Of a stretch of 64,000 nucleotides of DNA, positions 10,913 to 23,325 are shown piece by piece. The notes under the pieces were generated by a model that was not told the DNA's origin, ran no database searches, and worked only from the letters and a program-made list of their open reading frames with translations. The stretch comes from Thysanoteuthis rhombus (taxonomy: Eukaryota > Mollusca > Cephalopoda > Oegopsida > Thysanoteuthidae): assembly GCA_963457665.1 (NCBI GenBank), contig OY735207.1, positions 52,025,015 to 52,089,014 on the forward strand, written 5' to 3'. The stretch's first letter is position 1. The number at the start of each line of letters is the position of its first letter. The translations under genes and the position numbers were made by a program.

Positions 10913-12333
10913 TATTCAACTGATAAATGGATAACATGACCATCTCTTCGCTTTAAAGACACCCTGAAGAGATTTTTGTGGAGTTACTTATTGCAAAATC
11001 GTATTTGAATGAGATCTTATCCTATTGTTCAAAAAGGTCACGTAAGGGCAAGGTTTTACCATTCTTATACGCATTAGGATTCGTGTTAGCAAAAGTGCTT
11101 GGAGGACAATGTCAGTAGTGGTAGTAATTATATCCAACGGAAAATGATTGAAAAACGCAGAGATCTTCAGCAGAATTTAAGAAGATGCGAACTCCAACAG
11201 AGAGGGAAGGGACAGAGATATAAAGAGTTTTGCTGCCACTCGATACCTCTGTATGTTTAAACTGGAACCGTTGGAGTGGAGGTACGTAATGAGGATAATA
11301 ATTGAAAAATAAGCCTGGCTACTGCATGATCAGACTGCACTCCTTCTGTAATTACGGCTGAAGATGGTTTATGTGTTTTTTTTTGTAGTGATGGAGAGAC
11401 CGGAGCTAGTTGGGTAGAGGGGGCAGGTTGAATCACATGCTCTATTTTTTGCCTCTGCTACTTCACGTCACACCATTTTTTTTCATTTTGAGCAGAAATA
11501 GTTCAGCTTGCATTATATGTGTCGTGAGCAGGAAAGGTTTTGCCTGGAAAACGTTTGTTCACACTGGTCAGTAACTTTTTTTTTTGACAAACGAGTGCCT
11601 ATTTCATACTGAATTGTGTAATTGATTATATTGCAATCTGTGTTTATGGAAATTGTCGATAAATATCATTTATAAAGCCTTTCAAGTAGCTTCCGTCGAA
11701 ACTTTTTCTTGAGATATGATATAAAAGAAAATTGTGTTTAGGGCTGGTTGGTTCATTGTAAACTGGGTTACTTTTTACGCTGTATTTGAGGCAGAAGAAG
11801 ACAAAAGCTTGTAAAATAACAAAACAAACATCGAACAAGTGTCGTCGTCCTTTTCCTCTTCTTTTTTTTTGTTTTCCATCTTCTACCTAATTACAATGCA
11901 TTATTGGGGCCCACTTATATATTATTCCACTTGTGCTACGAAGTGGTCTATCACATACCAAAAATCTTAATTTTTACTCAAATACATTCTTCTGTTCAAT
12001 ATATGTATTTCTCAATTATAGCAATATATCAATCATATCTATACTTACTAGCAAGAGAACAACCCTGCCAAACCAAATTTTACCAACTATAACCCCCACT
12101 GCTGGTTTGTAGGTTTGACGACATGATAAACTTGACAAATGCTCCAGATTTCAACGACTTATCAAAAAGAAGTCTCTTTTCCGTGGTTCTAACTCTTATT
12201 CATATTTTTGTTTCAATGAATAAATCCATGTGAAGTAACAGACACCTAAGTGAAAAGTGTAATAACTTGCTCTAGTCTCCCCCATATGATAGATTAAAAA
12301 AAAACCATAACATTAATTCTCGTATATGAGCAA
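10913..12333. other. Intergenic DNA, nothing recognised
   Basis: Apart from T-runs (11,371, 11,576, 11,860) I see no repeat pair, tRNA-like motif or credible coding frame in this AT-rich stretch. Confidence 0.5.
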
Positions 12334-12410
12334 GACTGTCAATTTAGCTCAGTGGGTATCAGAGATATGTACCGATTACTTGATCATGATTTCAAATAAC
12401 GTTAGGAATA
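12334..12410 (+). repeat. tRNA-like relic (SINE head)
   Basis: TTAGCTCAGTGGGTATCAGA (12,344-12,363) is a near-perfect tRNA A box. It is followed about 30 nt later by a weak B-box-like GATTTCAAATA. No cloverleaf with paired acceptor arms is seen, so this is a tRNA-derived repeat relic, not a tRNA gene. Confidence 0.45.
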
Positions 12411-12457
12411 TCTTTGTATTATATATCGGTTCGGTTCAACGTGATGAGGCGGACAAA

Positions 12458-12479
12458 TAGTGGAATGTTTATTCCACTA
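12458..12479. other. 9-bp perfect hairpin
   Basis: TAGTGGAAT, loop GTTT, ATTCCACTA. It lies about 50 bp downstream of the tRNA-like relic. No downstream T-run suggests a terminator. Confidence 0.7.
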
Positions 12480-13619
12480 AATGAGATCAAGATTGTTTTT
12501 GATCTTCATCTTGTTAAGGTAAAGAAACGAAGTCAACTCCTGTCTCCAACTGGAACTAGAGTTTAACTATCTCAGATTGTACTAGGTTGATCGGAAAATA
12601 ATGGACCAATTGAGAAAAATCATAACTATGATTTTCGTCAAAAGTCTTGGGCCTTAAAATTTGCCGATAGGTATCTATAAAACAATGGTTAAGTATTTGT
12701 TAGTATTAGTGTTCGATGTCATTTGTCTATTGTACAAACACTAAAGTGGAGACTTTTTTATTTTGTTTAAGTTTGTATATTGTTTGCTGTTGTTTGTTTC
12801 TTTTCATTGTTATTTTGTCTTCATCAGTTATAAAAGGAACTATAGGGACAGCTCAAACTAAGTTGAATAGAAATTGTACTATAATAGTCTCCAGGAGTTT
12901 CCCTCCAAAACAGCAACAGAAACATATTCAAAATTCATTTCATTTGACTTACCAATCACAGGCCAACCTTCAGCAGGTGATTTTAGGCTGTCAATAAAGC
13001 CCCTACCCCTATAAAAGAAAAAAACATAAAAGGAAACTAATTCATGTAACAACGGTCAGTCAGTCAGTCAGTCAGAGACAATCGTCCACAATCAACGATG
13101 ATTTTCTAGAGATATTCTCACTCCACGTTTACAAACATACATATCAATGGGTAGTGAGCAACTTTTTTCTCCACTCAATCCTTTCTGACGCTTCAACACC
13201 TCTTGATATGCATAGCAACTGCTACAAGCACCATGCAATTTTACAATCCTACTGACATACATTTCTATGGACATTTAATAGAACAAGATACTGATTGCAA
13301 CATGGATTTTTTGAACACTGATACAATTTGACGATCCACACATAAAAAAATATCCATGTGTTGTTATTTTGGAAAAAAAAAAAATAACAATTCATATTCA
13401 GTTTTTTGTTCAATGATTCATTCGAACTTAAACACACTTTGAATTAAATTTATTTGTTAATGCATAACAAATCGCATGATGGAAAAATATGAGACAGACA
13501 TGTTTAAGTAACAATAGATACTAAATTAGAAATAAGGGAGTGGCCAATTCATTAATGCACATGAATGTTGAATACAGAACGAGAGTCATGCAATAATTTT
13601 TCAGCAAATAGTAAAAGAC
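12480..13619. other. Intergenic DNA with short GTCA tract
   Basis: A small tandem (GTCA)n tract lies at 13,056-13,075. The 93-codon frame at 12,716-12,997 has a hydrophobic start but no recognised domain or splice context. Nothing else is seen. Confidence 0.45.
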
Positions 13620-13725
13620 AGGTCTGCTTAGTCAGGAAATAAAAACTGTCACCTGACCAAAGTTTTATGGCAGCATGCTGTGTTGGAGGTGATCAATTAA
13701 AAGAATCGGGAAAAGGGGTGATCGA
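13620..13725 (+). repeat. Dispersed repeat A, 5' part (copy 5)
   Basis: It shares GGTCTG-TTAGTC, CACCTGAC, and GGAGGTGATCAATTAAAA with the repeat A copies at 36,815 and 22,455. It stops before the conserved 3' half of that repeat. Confidence 0.55.
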
Positions 13726-14717
13726 GGTTCAGTCGACATTTTTTTTTGGTTGACCATTCCTACTAGCATGATGAAAGAAAATTTAAGTGAAAATTACGAC
13801 AATGTTCAATTAAAAGTCAGTTACCGCTATCCAGAAAACTGCGAGTTACCTCGAGATCGTCCTGGAAATTCCAGGTTAAATGGAGTTCAGTTGGCATGAG
13901 ACTTTTGTCTGGAAAGAAAAACATGTTGAAACAGTTTTGAAATACAGCTAGAGGAATCACATTAAAAAAAATTGAAGAATTTAAACTTTTCAAAGCAGCC
14001 AAGAATTTCTATCGAAATTTCAAAATCCTAACATAAAAAGAAAGATGAAAGTCCTTGGAAATTGGGGAAATTGTTGCTCAGGAAATAGTCTAACGAGAAA
14101 AATATCAAAATCTGTGCAGTCGACTTTGAACGGATATTTTTGTGAGTCTAGTTATGATGTAATTATGTGATAAATGTACAATAACATAATTATGTCAATT
14201 AACCTCGACAGCTTATACATTATATTCAACTAAACGTTGTTCTTAGAATACATTTTTTCAAGTCTTCATTGGCAATTAGAGGAGACATGTATCCATTAAA
14301 ACTATCTCAAATGGTTCTATTAGCCTCTTTGCGTGAATAGGTCCTCCGTGATTAAAGATTGGGACGAATCAATCGCGTGGAGTGGGGTTTGCCGGTATTT
14401 TCAGTTTTTTCTTCAAGTTGAGTATTAATCCGAGTTATTTCATGAGATTTTTTCTCGTGTTGAAATTCTGACCAGCATGTTATCCCAAACACTGATCGAT
14501 AATATTAGTAAGTAGTAAAGTACAACACAAGACGCTATTGAATAAATAATCAAGAGGTTTGAACACGAAATCATAAGACGCTGTTTTTTTTTCTTATGAT
14601 GTTGTCAATAGTAACAATTAAAGCAGAAAATATTCTGATTAATAATGATAATAATCAAAACAGATTTCTGTATAAAAATGCCGTTACGTCATCTATGATT
14701 TAATTTCATCTTGTTCT
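13726..14717. other. Intergenic DNA, nothing recognised
   Basis: AT-rich DNA without credible frames, tRNA-like motifs or strong repeats that I can see. Confidence 0.45.
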
Positions 14718-14790
14718 AACTCTCACTCTCTCTCTCACACACACACACACTCTCTCTCTCCCTCCCTCTCTCTCTCTATCTATCTCTTTC
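14718..14790. repeat. (CT)n/(CA)n compound microsatellite
   Basis: CT-rich tract interrupted by eight CA units at 14,736-14,751. Confidence 0.9.
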
Positions 14791-15002
14791 AATTCTCTTC
14801 CGAAATGATTAGAAACGCACATCACATTAAAACGTCACTGTATTGCTGTCACGAAATATGTGGTAATTTTAGTGTACATTATAAAAGTGAATAGAGTCAC
14901 TACCACCGCCAATTGCCCAACACGACCTGACACTGTTCGGTAGACAAACAACGTTGATATACACCAGATATGTTGTCTCCTACAAGGACAAATTTTTATT
15001 AG

Positions 15003-15215
15003 GCCTCTCTACCCTCTCCCTCACGCTCTCTGTCTCTCTCTCTTTCTCTCTCTCTCTCTGTCTCTTTCTCTCTCTTTCCCATTTTCATTTTGTCTACTCC
15101 TTTCTCGTCGTCTCCTTCGTATTTGCCTTCTCTATTTCTATATCATATTCCATCTTTCATTCCTCGTCTATTTCTCCTTTTCTTGTATCTAAGACACTTG
15201 TTCTAATTTGTATTG

Positions 15216-15268
<53 letters not shown>

Positions 15269-15290
15269 CCCTCACTTTCTAATACTCTCT
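15003..15290. repeat. CT-rich imperfect microsatellite
   Basis: Two dense (CT)n blocks, 15,003-15,080 and 15,221-15,265, are joined by T- and C-rich sequence. The 129-codon Leu/Ser-rich frame over it is a low-complexity artefact. Confidence 0.9.
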
Positions 15291-15664
15291 GTTTCCTGTG
15301 TACCAATAACGTGTTTGATATAAAACAATCTGACATATTTTAGGGACATCTGAAGTACAACGTACTTGACTCCATAACAACTAACAACGTGAATGTAACG
15401 TCTGGTTACAGATAATCTAGTTGGATAAAAACAAAAAACAAACAAACATTGTCAATTGCAGACAATTGGTCTAATTTGACCATAGGCGACCAAAATTCGT
15501 GAACATGATAATTTAAATATGAGGAAAATAGAATGATATTCAAGGAAATCTAGAGAGACCGTTCTTACTTCCACAAACTAATTATGTCGAGGGTAGGTCT
15601 GCTGATAATGTTATCTGAACACCGTATGAAATTTTCCCAGCTTTCTCATTCTCAATATGCTGTC

Positions 15665-16055
15665 GGCTTTCTATAATTTTGACGCCATTACATGTGGATC
15701 AGTGTGAACACCCTTCATCTCATATTTGGTCCTCCATACCTGATTTTAAAGTGCCTCCACTGATTAGAGCTTTTTGGTGTTCCACGAGTCTTCTTTTCAT
15801 GGAGCATAAAGGTTTCGTAGAGTAGCAGAGTAACGGTAAAGTCAGTGGGCTTGGATGAGGAAATTCGGAACTCAAACTTTCCTACTATCAGCACGGTCAA
15901 TTGTAGTCTACGCTGAAATGCATCCGTAGATTTTTAAATTTAAAAAGCAAACAAATGAAGTTTAAAAAATTGTTGTAAAAGATGGTGTTGCTGATCTTAA
16001 TTTGGTCTTGTTTGATGTCTATAATTTTGACGCCATTACATATGGATCGGTATGA
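15665..16055. repeat. Pair of ~40-bp direct repeats
   Basis: CTATAATTTTGACGCCATTA occurs at 15,672-15,691 and 16,019-16,038. In both, CATRTGGATCRGTRTGA follows. A shorter relative, TCTAATTTTGGCGCCATC, is at 23,294-23,311. They appear to be ends of a local duplication or of a dispersed repeat. Confidence 0.6.
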
Positions 16056-16059
16056 TCCC

Positions 16060-16150
16060 CTCTCGTTTCAATCGGATGGTACTAATCTTCTCTTGATTTA
16101 ATTGGGTTGTATTAATCTTGGCTTGGTTAGTTTGGGCTTGATTACTTAAT
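16060..16150. repeat. Three-unit ~30-bp tandem repeat
   Basis: Three diverged units share the order CT-TTGAT/TTTCAAT, GG-TGTA, TTAATCTT. The best-preserved unit begins CTTGATTTAATTGGGTTGTA. Confidence 0.55.
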
Positions 16151-17099
16151 TATGTTGAGTGGCTATGCTCTTCACTGAGGGTTCATAGTGGTACAGATCT
16201 TCACTTCATCTGAAGACCTCCCAGACCTGATTATATTCATTTTATTTGGGAAATCCATAATTACGTCACTCGTAAAGATTGTTTCATAATGATTTTAATA
16301 TAAGAACATATGACCAAAACTACGGCCAGATAACTCATTTTCCCTTCCTTACATCGTAATCATACGCCCTACACCCGGGATATCTAGCTAATCTATTAAA
16401 AATGCTGTAACAGAGCAACGAGAGAATCTCTCTTCTTTCGCTGTGTATGTTATATATTTTGTTTTATTCATTCATCAAAATATATAGCTGGAAGATTAAA
16501 ACTTAGTCTTATTGCATGATTCCCAATGTTGTCATACTTTCTAATATACTGTTTCCTGATAGCAAATTAAAACGACTCCATTCCAGGAATATAGAGACGT
16601 TGGCTGTTGTTAGGTTAAATTTTTGATTACATTATTCCCGAACATCGCGATCATTTTTACTACAGTACATCCTGATAACTATGAGAGTCAATTCAAGATA
16701 TAGGACAGATTATTAGCTGTTCTTTTCGAAAGATAAAAATTAATTCCATTATTCCCAATTGTTATAACAATGTTTAAGAAGCTTCCTCTCAATTATATTA
16801 TGAGTCAAAGACGAGAATATTTTGATGGTTGGAATATCTAAAGGATTAAAAGCACAACATTTTGAAAGAAAATATTTTAGGAGAGTGGTGTTGCGAGTCA
16901 AAAGAGATTTTCACTGAAAAATAAATCCTTTTCAAATTGGAGACATCAAAATGACTTTAAAATTTGATTAGATCTTTGAAAGTTCCAAATGACAGGGCTG
17001 TTCATTGAAATGTTTTCAGGGGATTCTTCGGGAGAATTAAGTGAGATAAAATCAAAGGTTGTCAAGTGATTTAATTTTTTTTTCCCCCCTTTCTTTACT
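16151..17099. other. Intergenic DNA, nothing recognised
   Basis: No credible gene or repeat was seen in this AT-rich stretch. Confidence 0.45.
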
Positions 17100-18620
17100 T
17101 TTTTTTTTTTTCAAAATGTAGGTAGTCACACTTTGGTAGACTGAATTGATTAGTTCGGTACCGGTTCTTGATAACGATCTAGTCTCAAGGGTCATGGTTG
17201 CTTATGGATAATTCGCAGATCATGCACTATCTCATAGAACACGTTAATCTCGCAGGAATTCGCCCACGACGCACTGAACGCAGTTATCAATCGTGTTTAT
17301 AAACATCAACATGGATGACAACGAAAGAGAATGACGACAGTTATAGTAGTACTCATAGAGCACACTAATATATCTATATTCTGTCTCGCTATGGCTACAA
17401 GCGCAATAGCAATCTTTTCAATTAACACTAGCGTTTCTTGTTTGATTTCTATGTTTGATTTGTCACGCAAGTTACAAATGCTGAGGGGTGTAGAGATATC
17501 CCCCATTTTGCGAAAGTTCGCTTTAAGTCACTTTTTTGCTTTTACGAAGAAAGAAAGACAGAAAGAGAAAATAGCGTTCATCGTGTTTGTCTATTTTTGC
17601 AGGCAGCCGTCATAAAGGCTTTATACATCTTAATCTAATAAAATTCATTTTTTAAAAATTCGAAAATTACCAAAATGTAAACAAACATGGCTGCTGATTG
17701 GAATGAAGAATGAGCTTGAGAGTGTTATTTGACTTATGCCTACTGTTTGTGTCTTAGTAGTTCAATAGGTGGTGCAGGCCAGTGCAAACGATGCTCCCCG
17801 TCGGGAATGCTGGTTAAAATCCCTACTAAGGCTTTTCTTTTTTTTTCATTTTCTGCCATCCACTCCTTGTTGGAGGGAACACAGTTTGAGTGAAAGTTGC
17901 AACAAAAGAATCTAATAAATTAAGTCGAAGATGTAAAGTTATCATGAGATCTTGAAAAATAATGACTGATGCAAATCGCATTTGCACTTGGTACAAAAAC
18001 CAAAGAAAATCCTTTGTGATTTGTACAGATTGTTGAAGTCACAAGAGAAGCTTTCGAAAAAGAAAGATAAAACAACATAAATAACAAAAACAGGACAAAA
18101 ATTTGCAGAGGAAAAATGAGTTCAAATCAGGCAGAAATTGAAAAATATTTTTTCTGGCAAAATTCCGTCTGATACATACTTAAACACTAATCCGTTAGCT
18201 ATTTACTCAAGTGTCCACCCTTTCATCAGCCGAATACCGACTGGGAGAGGTATATACGCTGTCTTCCTCCAACTGAACAACTATCATTCAAATCTCCTTT
18301 TAGCTGTTGCTGTCATCGTGGCGTCTCTGTTTGGAGAGTTAACCAATGAGAAGAGCAAGCTGCTTCTAAGCCATACACTAATTAGCCAAACGAATAAAAA
18401 AGAAGGGCATGATTAGCCGACCGAGCCCACGATAAATTACTGCTAAAACTAATGGTTTCCTTTCCTTTGTCTGGTTAGCAAACACGTGTTTCGCAGCACT
18501 TCATCTCATGGAAATAAAAATTTTTTTTCAAAACTTGGAAATAAACAAGAAAGTCCAAAATTCCCCGTCAGCTATGTAATTTGATGTAAACTTTCTCTCG
18601 AATACAGTAGTGACTGAAAT
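17100..18620. repeat. Tandem duplication unit, copy 1
   Basis: The unit has two parts. Part a (17,100-17,620) matches 18,625-19,090, for example CATAAACATCA and the ATCCCC-TTTTCGAAAGTTC region. Part b (17,676-18,610) matches 20,155-20,850, beginning GTAAACAAACATGGCTGC and ending with AAACACGTGTT and ACTTCATCT. Part b contains a repeat-D segment at 18,305-18,365. No coding role is evident, and the 94-codon frame at 17,331-17,615 is not conserved in copy 2. Confidence 0.75.
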
Positions 18621-18624
18621 TCCC

Positions 18625-20850
18625 ACTCTTTCTTTTTTTCAGAATTTAAGTAGTCACATTTCAACATCGACCTACTTCCAAGGGCCATGGTTTTTCATGG
18701 CTAATGGGCAAATCTCGTAGGATACATTAGTCTCGTAGGAATTTGCCCATAACATTCTGAACCCAGTTATTACACATGTTCATAAACATCAGGATACAAA
18801 ATAGTGTACTTTTTAGAAAAAATGACGACAGCAATGGTAGTAATCATCTAAGTCTCTGATTTATTTACTTTCTGTATCTTCCTTGCTACAGGCACTACGG
18901 CAAATTTTCAATATACACTAAAATGGATTCTTTTATCTCTACGTTAGTTTTTACGCGTTGAAGATCCTTAGAGGTGTAAAGGTATCCCCGCTTTTCGAAA
19001 GTTCTGTCAACATCTCGGTTCACTTTTTTTTTAAAAACGTGAAAGGCAAAAATAGCGTCCATCGTTTGTTCTGCAGGCGGCCGTTATAGAGGCCGTGTGC
19101 GCCCTCTTCCTCTAACACCAGCAGCCGGTCTCCTGTATCTCACACTGCTCGAACCTCCGATAATCATCATTATGATCATCATCAGCAGTCTTTTAGCGTC
19201 TGTTGTTAGACACGTACCTTCCTGTAAGATTCGCCATACCTCACTATCATGGGCGTTGCAGATCTTGTACTTTCTGAATTTGTCAGATACGTCACGATAT
19301 CTTATTTTCTGCCGACCACAATTACGCATATGATCTCTGAGGATCTGCGTCGTGAGTTGTGATGCCTATCCTTTTTCTGACATTGAAACATGCCCGTTGC
19401 CATTCGAGTCTTCTCATAGATTCTACGAAATCTCTGACTCCTGTTTTCCATAATATACTGTTATGTTATGGCTTGATTCCATGTTTCAGTGAATATCAGA
19501 AGATGCATATGTTTTAGACCCTTCTTTTTAGAACAAATTGGATCCTTTTCCTTCTCGAATGTTGAGCCTGCTCCACGGAAGACTCCCCCACCGAAAGTGA
19601 TTCTTCGATCATTTCCTTTCCTTCTGAAGATCACAAGGTGATAGTTTTTTTATTCAAAATTTCCGCCTTTTACTTCCGGTAAGGCAGTCATCTGTTATTG
19701 ATAAATAGTATGAAATAACGGGTAGTGTATATACATTAAATTTGGGGTAGTGTAGACTGTTTAGGTTTTAGTCTTGTGACGGGGATTTCTCTCTGCTAAG
19801 TTGGGAAAATACAACATGTGTTTTCCTCTCAGTACCAGGGAACAAATGCTGGCTTGTGGAAGAGACAAGAATTTGAATGTGATATTAGCAATAAAACAAG
19901 AGAAAGGAAAAAGTGTTACATAAACAGGAGACAACAAATACTTTAGCGATTATAATTCACATTTGTATGATTACTTTTAATCTTGATTTATTGACTTCTA
20001 TCGAAATATAAGGTGGGTCTCCATATCGTAAGATAACATGAAGGTGAAAATAGTCATGAATAGTTGAATAATACTGATTCATAATACTTAGTGTAATGGA
20101 AATTTAGAAAACAAAATCCTCCATCGAAAGACCCAAACTATCAGATTGTCAGATTGTAAACAAACATGGCTGCCAGTCGGGTTTGACGGTCGGTTTAAGT
20201 ATGTTATTTGATTTCTGCCAACCGTTTCAATCTTAATTGGAGGAGTAGGCCGGTGTAAACGGAGCCCATCGAGAGGAATGTGTGTTCAGATCCAACCTAA
20301 GGCTAATTCTTTAATTCCAATTGAGCGCTATTTACTCACTGCCGGAGGAAGATCGTTGTGAGTAAAGGCTATGATTAAAAGCATCTGATAAATTGAGATG
20401 AAGGTAAAAAGAAGTCACAAAAATCTTAATAAGAATTTATAATACTTTATCAAATTTTTTTTTCAAGTAACGTAGGGTTAAAGAACAGTTTGGGCGGCAA
20501 AATGCCGCTTCAATGCTTCCAAGCTGCACGCTGATTTGTAAGGAGAATCAACTCTCCGTAAGTGTGATTTGACAGCCAAGCCTACAACGTAATCCCGCAA
20601 AAACAAATTATTTTTTCTCCCTTGTTTGTGGTGCAAACACGTGTTCCGCTACATTTCATCTGATGAAAATAATAGATTTTTCAAAATACAATTTGGCAAT
20701 GAAAAAGAGGTAAGGGCCAACATGCCACTCTGCCTATGTAATTTACTATCCCCTTTCACAGGCACATAGTAGTGCCTGTACTGACCACTTTTAACCCTGT
20801 CAAAATGAGATCCCATCGCCTCTCTTTCTCTATGCCTATGTAGAATTAAA
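18625..20850. repeat. Tandem duplication unit, copy 2, split by an RTE
   Basis: Part a is 18,625-19,090 and part b 20,155-20,850. Between them lie a GC-rich 70-bp segment (19,085-19,158), an RTE insertion and about 500 bp not present in copy 1. Confidence 0.7.
19159..19640 (-). mobile_element. RTE LINE, 5'-truncated, inserted in duplication copy 2
   Basis: On the minus strand the C-terminal peptide RNCGRQKIRYRDVSDKFRKY is followed by AHDSEVWRIL and a (ATG/ATC) tail at 19,190-19,159. Upstream, WNGHV-ARTR-like and KKRS-NI segments match the other RTE copies in several frames. The start is near 19,640, where the SSKEEEIK-like segment fades. Confidence 0.85.
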
Positions 20851-21480
20851 TTGATATCCACTTCCCGGCGAACACTATCTCGAAATTTCTTGATTCTAAG
20901 TGGAAAGGTGTTTTACTCTTCATTCCTAGTGAGACGGAAATTGGTTATCAAATATACCCGCCAATTAGCAGAAAATAGATTCAAGGTAATCAATATTTCG
21001 ATAACTCCCCGCACCCGGCTATGTTACTAGAGTGACAGGCGTAGCTTCTGACATTTCTGTCATTTGAGGCAGAGATTATCGATCTAATCAAGTAATCACG
21101 TTCAAATTATGACGTCGTGAAATGTGTCGTTTTCGACACTTCAGTCATCTGAGGTAGCGATTCATATAATCAACTGTTTTGAAAGATATAGAAGAGTGAG
21201 AGAGGGAGATACAACTGAAATATAAACATATAAATACATTGAGAGGGATAATAGACGAGACAGGGAGAGAGAGTATGAAAGAGATTAGATAGAGATTGGG
21301 AGATGAAAAAGGGAAAGAGAGAAAAGGCTACCAGACAGACAGAGAGAAAGAGAGAGAGCGAAGGAGAAAAGTGAAAATTTTGATAATATTTGCTATTAAA
21401 GAGGCCAAAATCAATTGCATTGAATATCTTGACTGATTTCATATTCTGGATATCACGTCTAAATGAATATACGATCGACT
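20851..21480. other. Intergenic DNA with AG-rich tract
   Basis: An AG-rich stretch covers 21,190-21,370 (GAGAG and GACAGACAGAG). No gene is seen. Confidence 0.5.
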
Positions 21481-21484
21481 ACGT

Positions 21485-21760
21485 TCGTGGCAGTTACGGT
21501 GACCTTACTTTAATAATCGAATCTTCCATCATTTTGTCGGAAAGAGAAAAGGGATACAGTAGAATAGAGAGGAGAAAGGGATATAAAAATGGTGAAAATA
21601 ATGAGACAAGCTTGATTGTACATCACAACAGACGCTACTGTCCCTGTTCGTTTTACGAATACAAGGAAAGAAAGGGTTGAAGAAAGAGTAGAAAGAAAGG
21701 AAGAGAGAATTCTCAAACTGCTTGTCTTTTCAGCTTCTTAACATTCAATTTGCTTCCCTC

Positions 21761-21770
<10 letters not shown>
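21485..21770 (-). repeat. Dispersed repeat C, minus copy
   Basis: Its reverse complement matches 27,310-27,625. Shared blocks are GGAAGCAAATTGAA, CAGTTTGA-AATTCTCTC, GACAGTAGCGTCT, AAGCTTGTCTCATTATT and ATGATGGAAGATTCGATTA. No reading frame is shared. Confidence 0.7.

Positions 21771-21828
<58 letters not shown>
21755..21828. repeat. (CT)n(TA)n microsatellite
   Basis: Adjacent CT and TA blocks, lying at one edge of repeat C. Confidence 0.95.
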
Positions 21829-21830
<2 letters not shown>

Positions 21831-21989
21831 TTGTGCTCCTCTCTCATTCTAAACATCTTTCACTAAAATATTGAATTTGCTTCCTCAATCTCCAAATCTC
21901 TAGATAAGTGATAAAACAAACTTATCCATAAGTTTTGATTTAATGTAATTTTTTGTTTGTCTTCTTCTAGCCTTTACTTATAAATATGT

Positions 21990-22250
21990 GTTTCACCATC
22001 GTCACCAACAGTATCCGTTGTTTGACATAGCCTCTCCCAAATAATTGCTAGACCTCTCTATCAAGGGCCGTAACAAAGCCAATACTCTCCGAATTTGTTA
22101 TGTCCGTCTCGTCATCATATATTCTGCCGGAAAGGTTTTGCATATGGTTCACCTGTTCTCTGACAGACTTGGAACACCACTGGGCCATTGTCTTCGAGCT
22201 TCCTTATGAATTCTATGATTTCTCAGACTCCTGTTTTGGGGGAATCATTT
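21990..22250 (-). mobile_element. RTE LINE 3' fragment
   Basis: On the minus strand it carries the end segments of the RTE: ATCATGGGCG-like, GAATTTGTT-TGTCC, ATTCTGCCG and the WQWAGHVA equivalent (about 22,185). It is strongly diverged and its tail (CATCGTCACC at 21,998-22,007, plus strand) is short. Confidence 0.7.
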
Positions 22251-22288
22251 CAAAATAAGAGTTCGAATAAAATGTAACGCAATTTATC

Positions 22289-22385
<97 letters not shown>
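22289..22385. repeat. (TA)n microsatellite
   Basis: About 45 TA units with one C interruption. Confidence 0.97.
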
Positions 22386-22454
22386 TAGATAATGACACAA
22401 TCAATGGTCTACATATAATATTGCAGTTGTCTATGTGTGAAATGCATTACAACT

Positions 22455-22895
22455 GGTCTGGTTAGTCTCTCAATAGAAAATATCATGCGACCAATGTCTT
22501 TTGGCAATACGTCGTGTTAGGGGGGTGATCAAAGGAAAAAATTGGATGATTTGGTGATCACTGAATAAGTTACTCCTCTCACCCTTTGTAGAGCAGTGAT
22601 AACTAAAAGTCTACATTCAAAAATTCAAAAAAGTGTGAATGCCGTTGGACATGAAAACTTACAAGCCAATTAGGCATAAAATCGTTTCGGCAATTGAACC
22701 CCCGCTAAGAAACTATTTATAGGTGATCAAAAACCTATTACGTTTTTACTAAACATAATAAGGATTTAAATGCTCAACCTATTAGTTCCATTTGTGTTGC
22801 CAATACACCTGATATATACATACATAGCCATACAGTCTTCAGGACCAACTTTTAAAAAAACTGAACAAACCTATGTTGGTTGTTTTGGCTTACGG
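22455..22895 (+). repeat. Dispersed repeat A, copy 2
   Basis: It starts GGTTAGTCTCTCAATAG and keeps GACCAATGTCTTTTGG, GGGGGGTGATC and the 3' block with TTAGTTCCATTTGTGTTGCC and CCTATGTTG. The central spot that became a microsatellite in the copy at 37,180 here reads ATATATACATACATAGCC. Confidence 0.7.
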
Positions 22896-23029
22896 TTTCC
22901 GAGTAATAAACTTTTACTAACTGACCATTACCAAAGTGGACTCTCTTCATAAACGTTAACCAGTATTCTTGAATAAATATTCTGAGGAATGAGGCTTAAC
23001 TTTAAAAACTTATATGTTAAGGCACTGAT

Positions 23030-23325
23030 ATGAGTCGCCCTTACACTGGCTATAGCATCAGCCGCCGTCGACCGGGATTCACGCATCACAAGTTTCTGTC
23101 TTAGCTACTCTTTCGAGGTTTGCGATATGTGAAATTGACGTAACGGCACCTGAAGTGTCGTTATCAGTTCCTGATATGCTATTTCATCCATAGCAGTGTA
23201 AGGGATATGAGGCAAGTGATGCTTTTCCCAAGGACATTAGTGCCCTTCAGTATAAGTCGGAGTTGGAGTTTGAACATGGCTTGTCTGATCTAATTTTGGC
23301 GCCATCGGCATTTTTGCACTACTGT
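23030..23325 (-). repeat. tRNA-derived SINE (family 1)
   Basis: On the minus strand a TGGCGCC-type A box (23,312-23,304) is followed by a strong B box, GTTCAAACTCC (23,270-23,260), then the core TAATGTCCTTGGGAA (23,246-23,232) shared with the copy at 2,484. A downstream block TTTCACATATCGCAAACC is shared with 6,449. It is a decayed, non-functional copy. Confidence 0.5.

Noticed and set aside
14954-15343. 129-codon Leu/Ser-rich frame
   Set aside because: Low-complexity CT-repeat translation.
17331-17615. 94-codon hydrophobic frame
   Set aside because: It is not conserved in the tandem copy at 18,840-19,080, so there is no sign of coding constraint.
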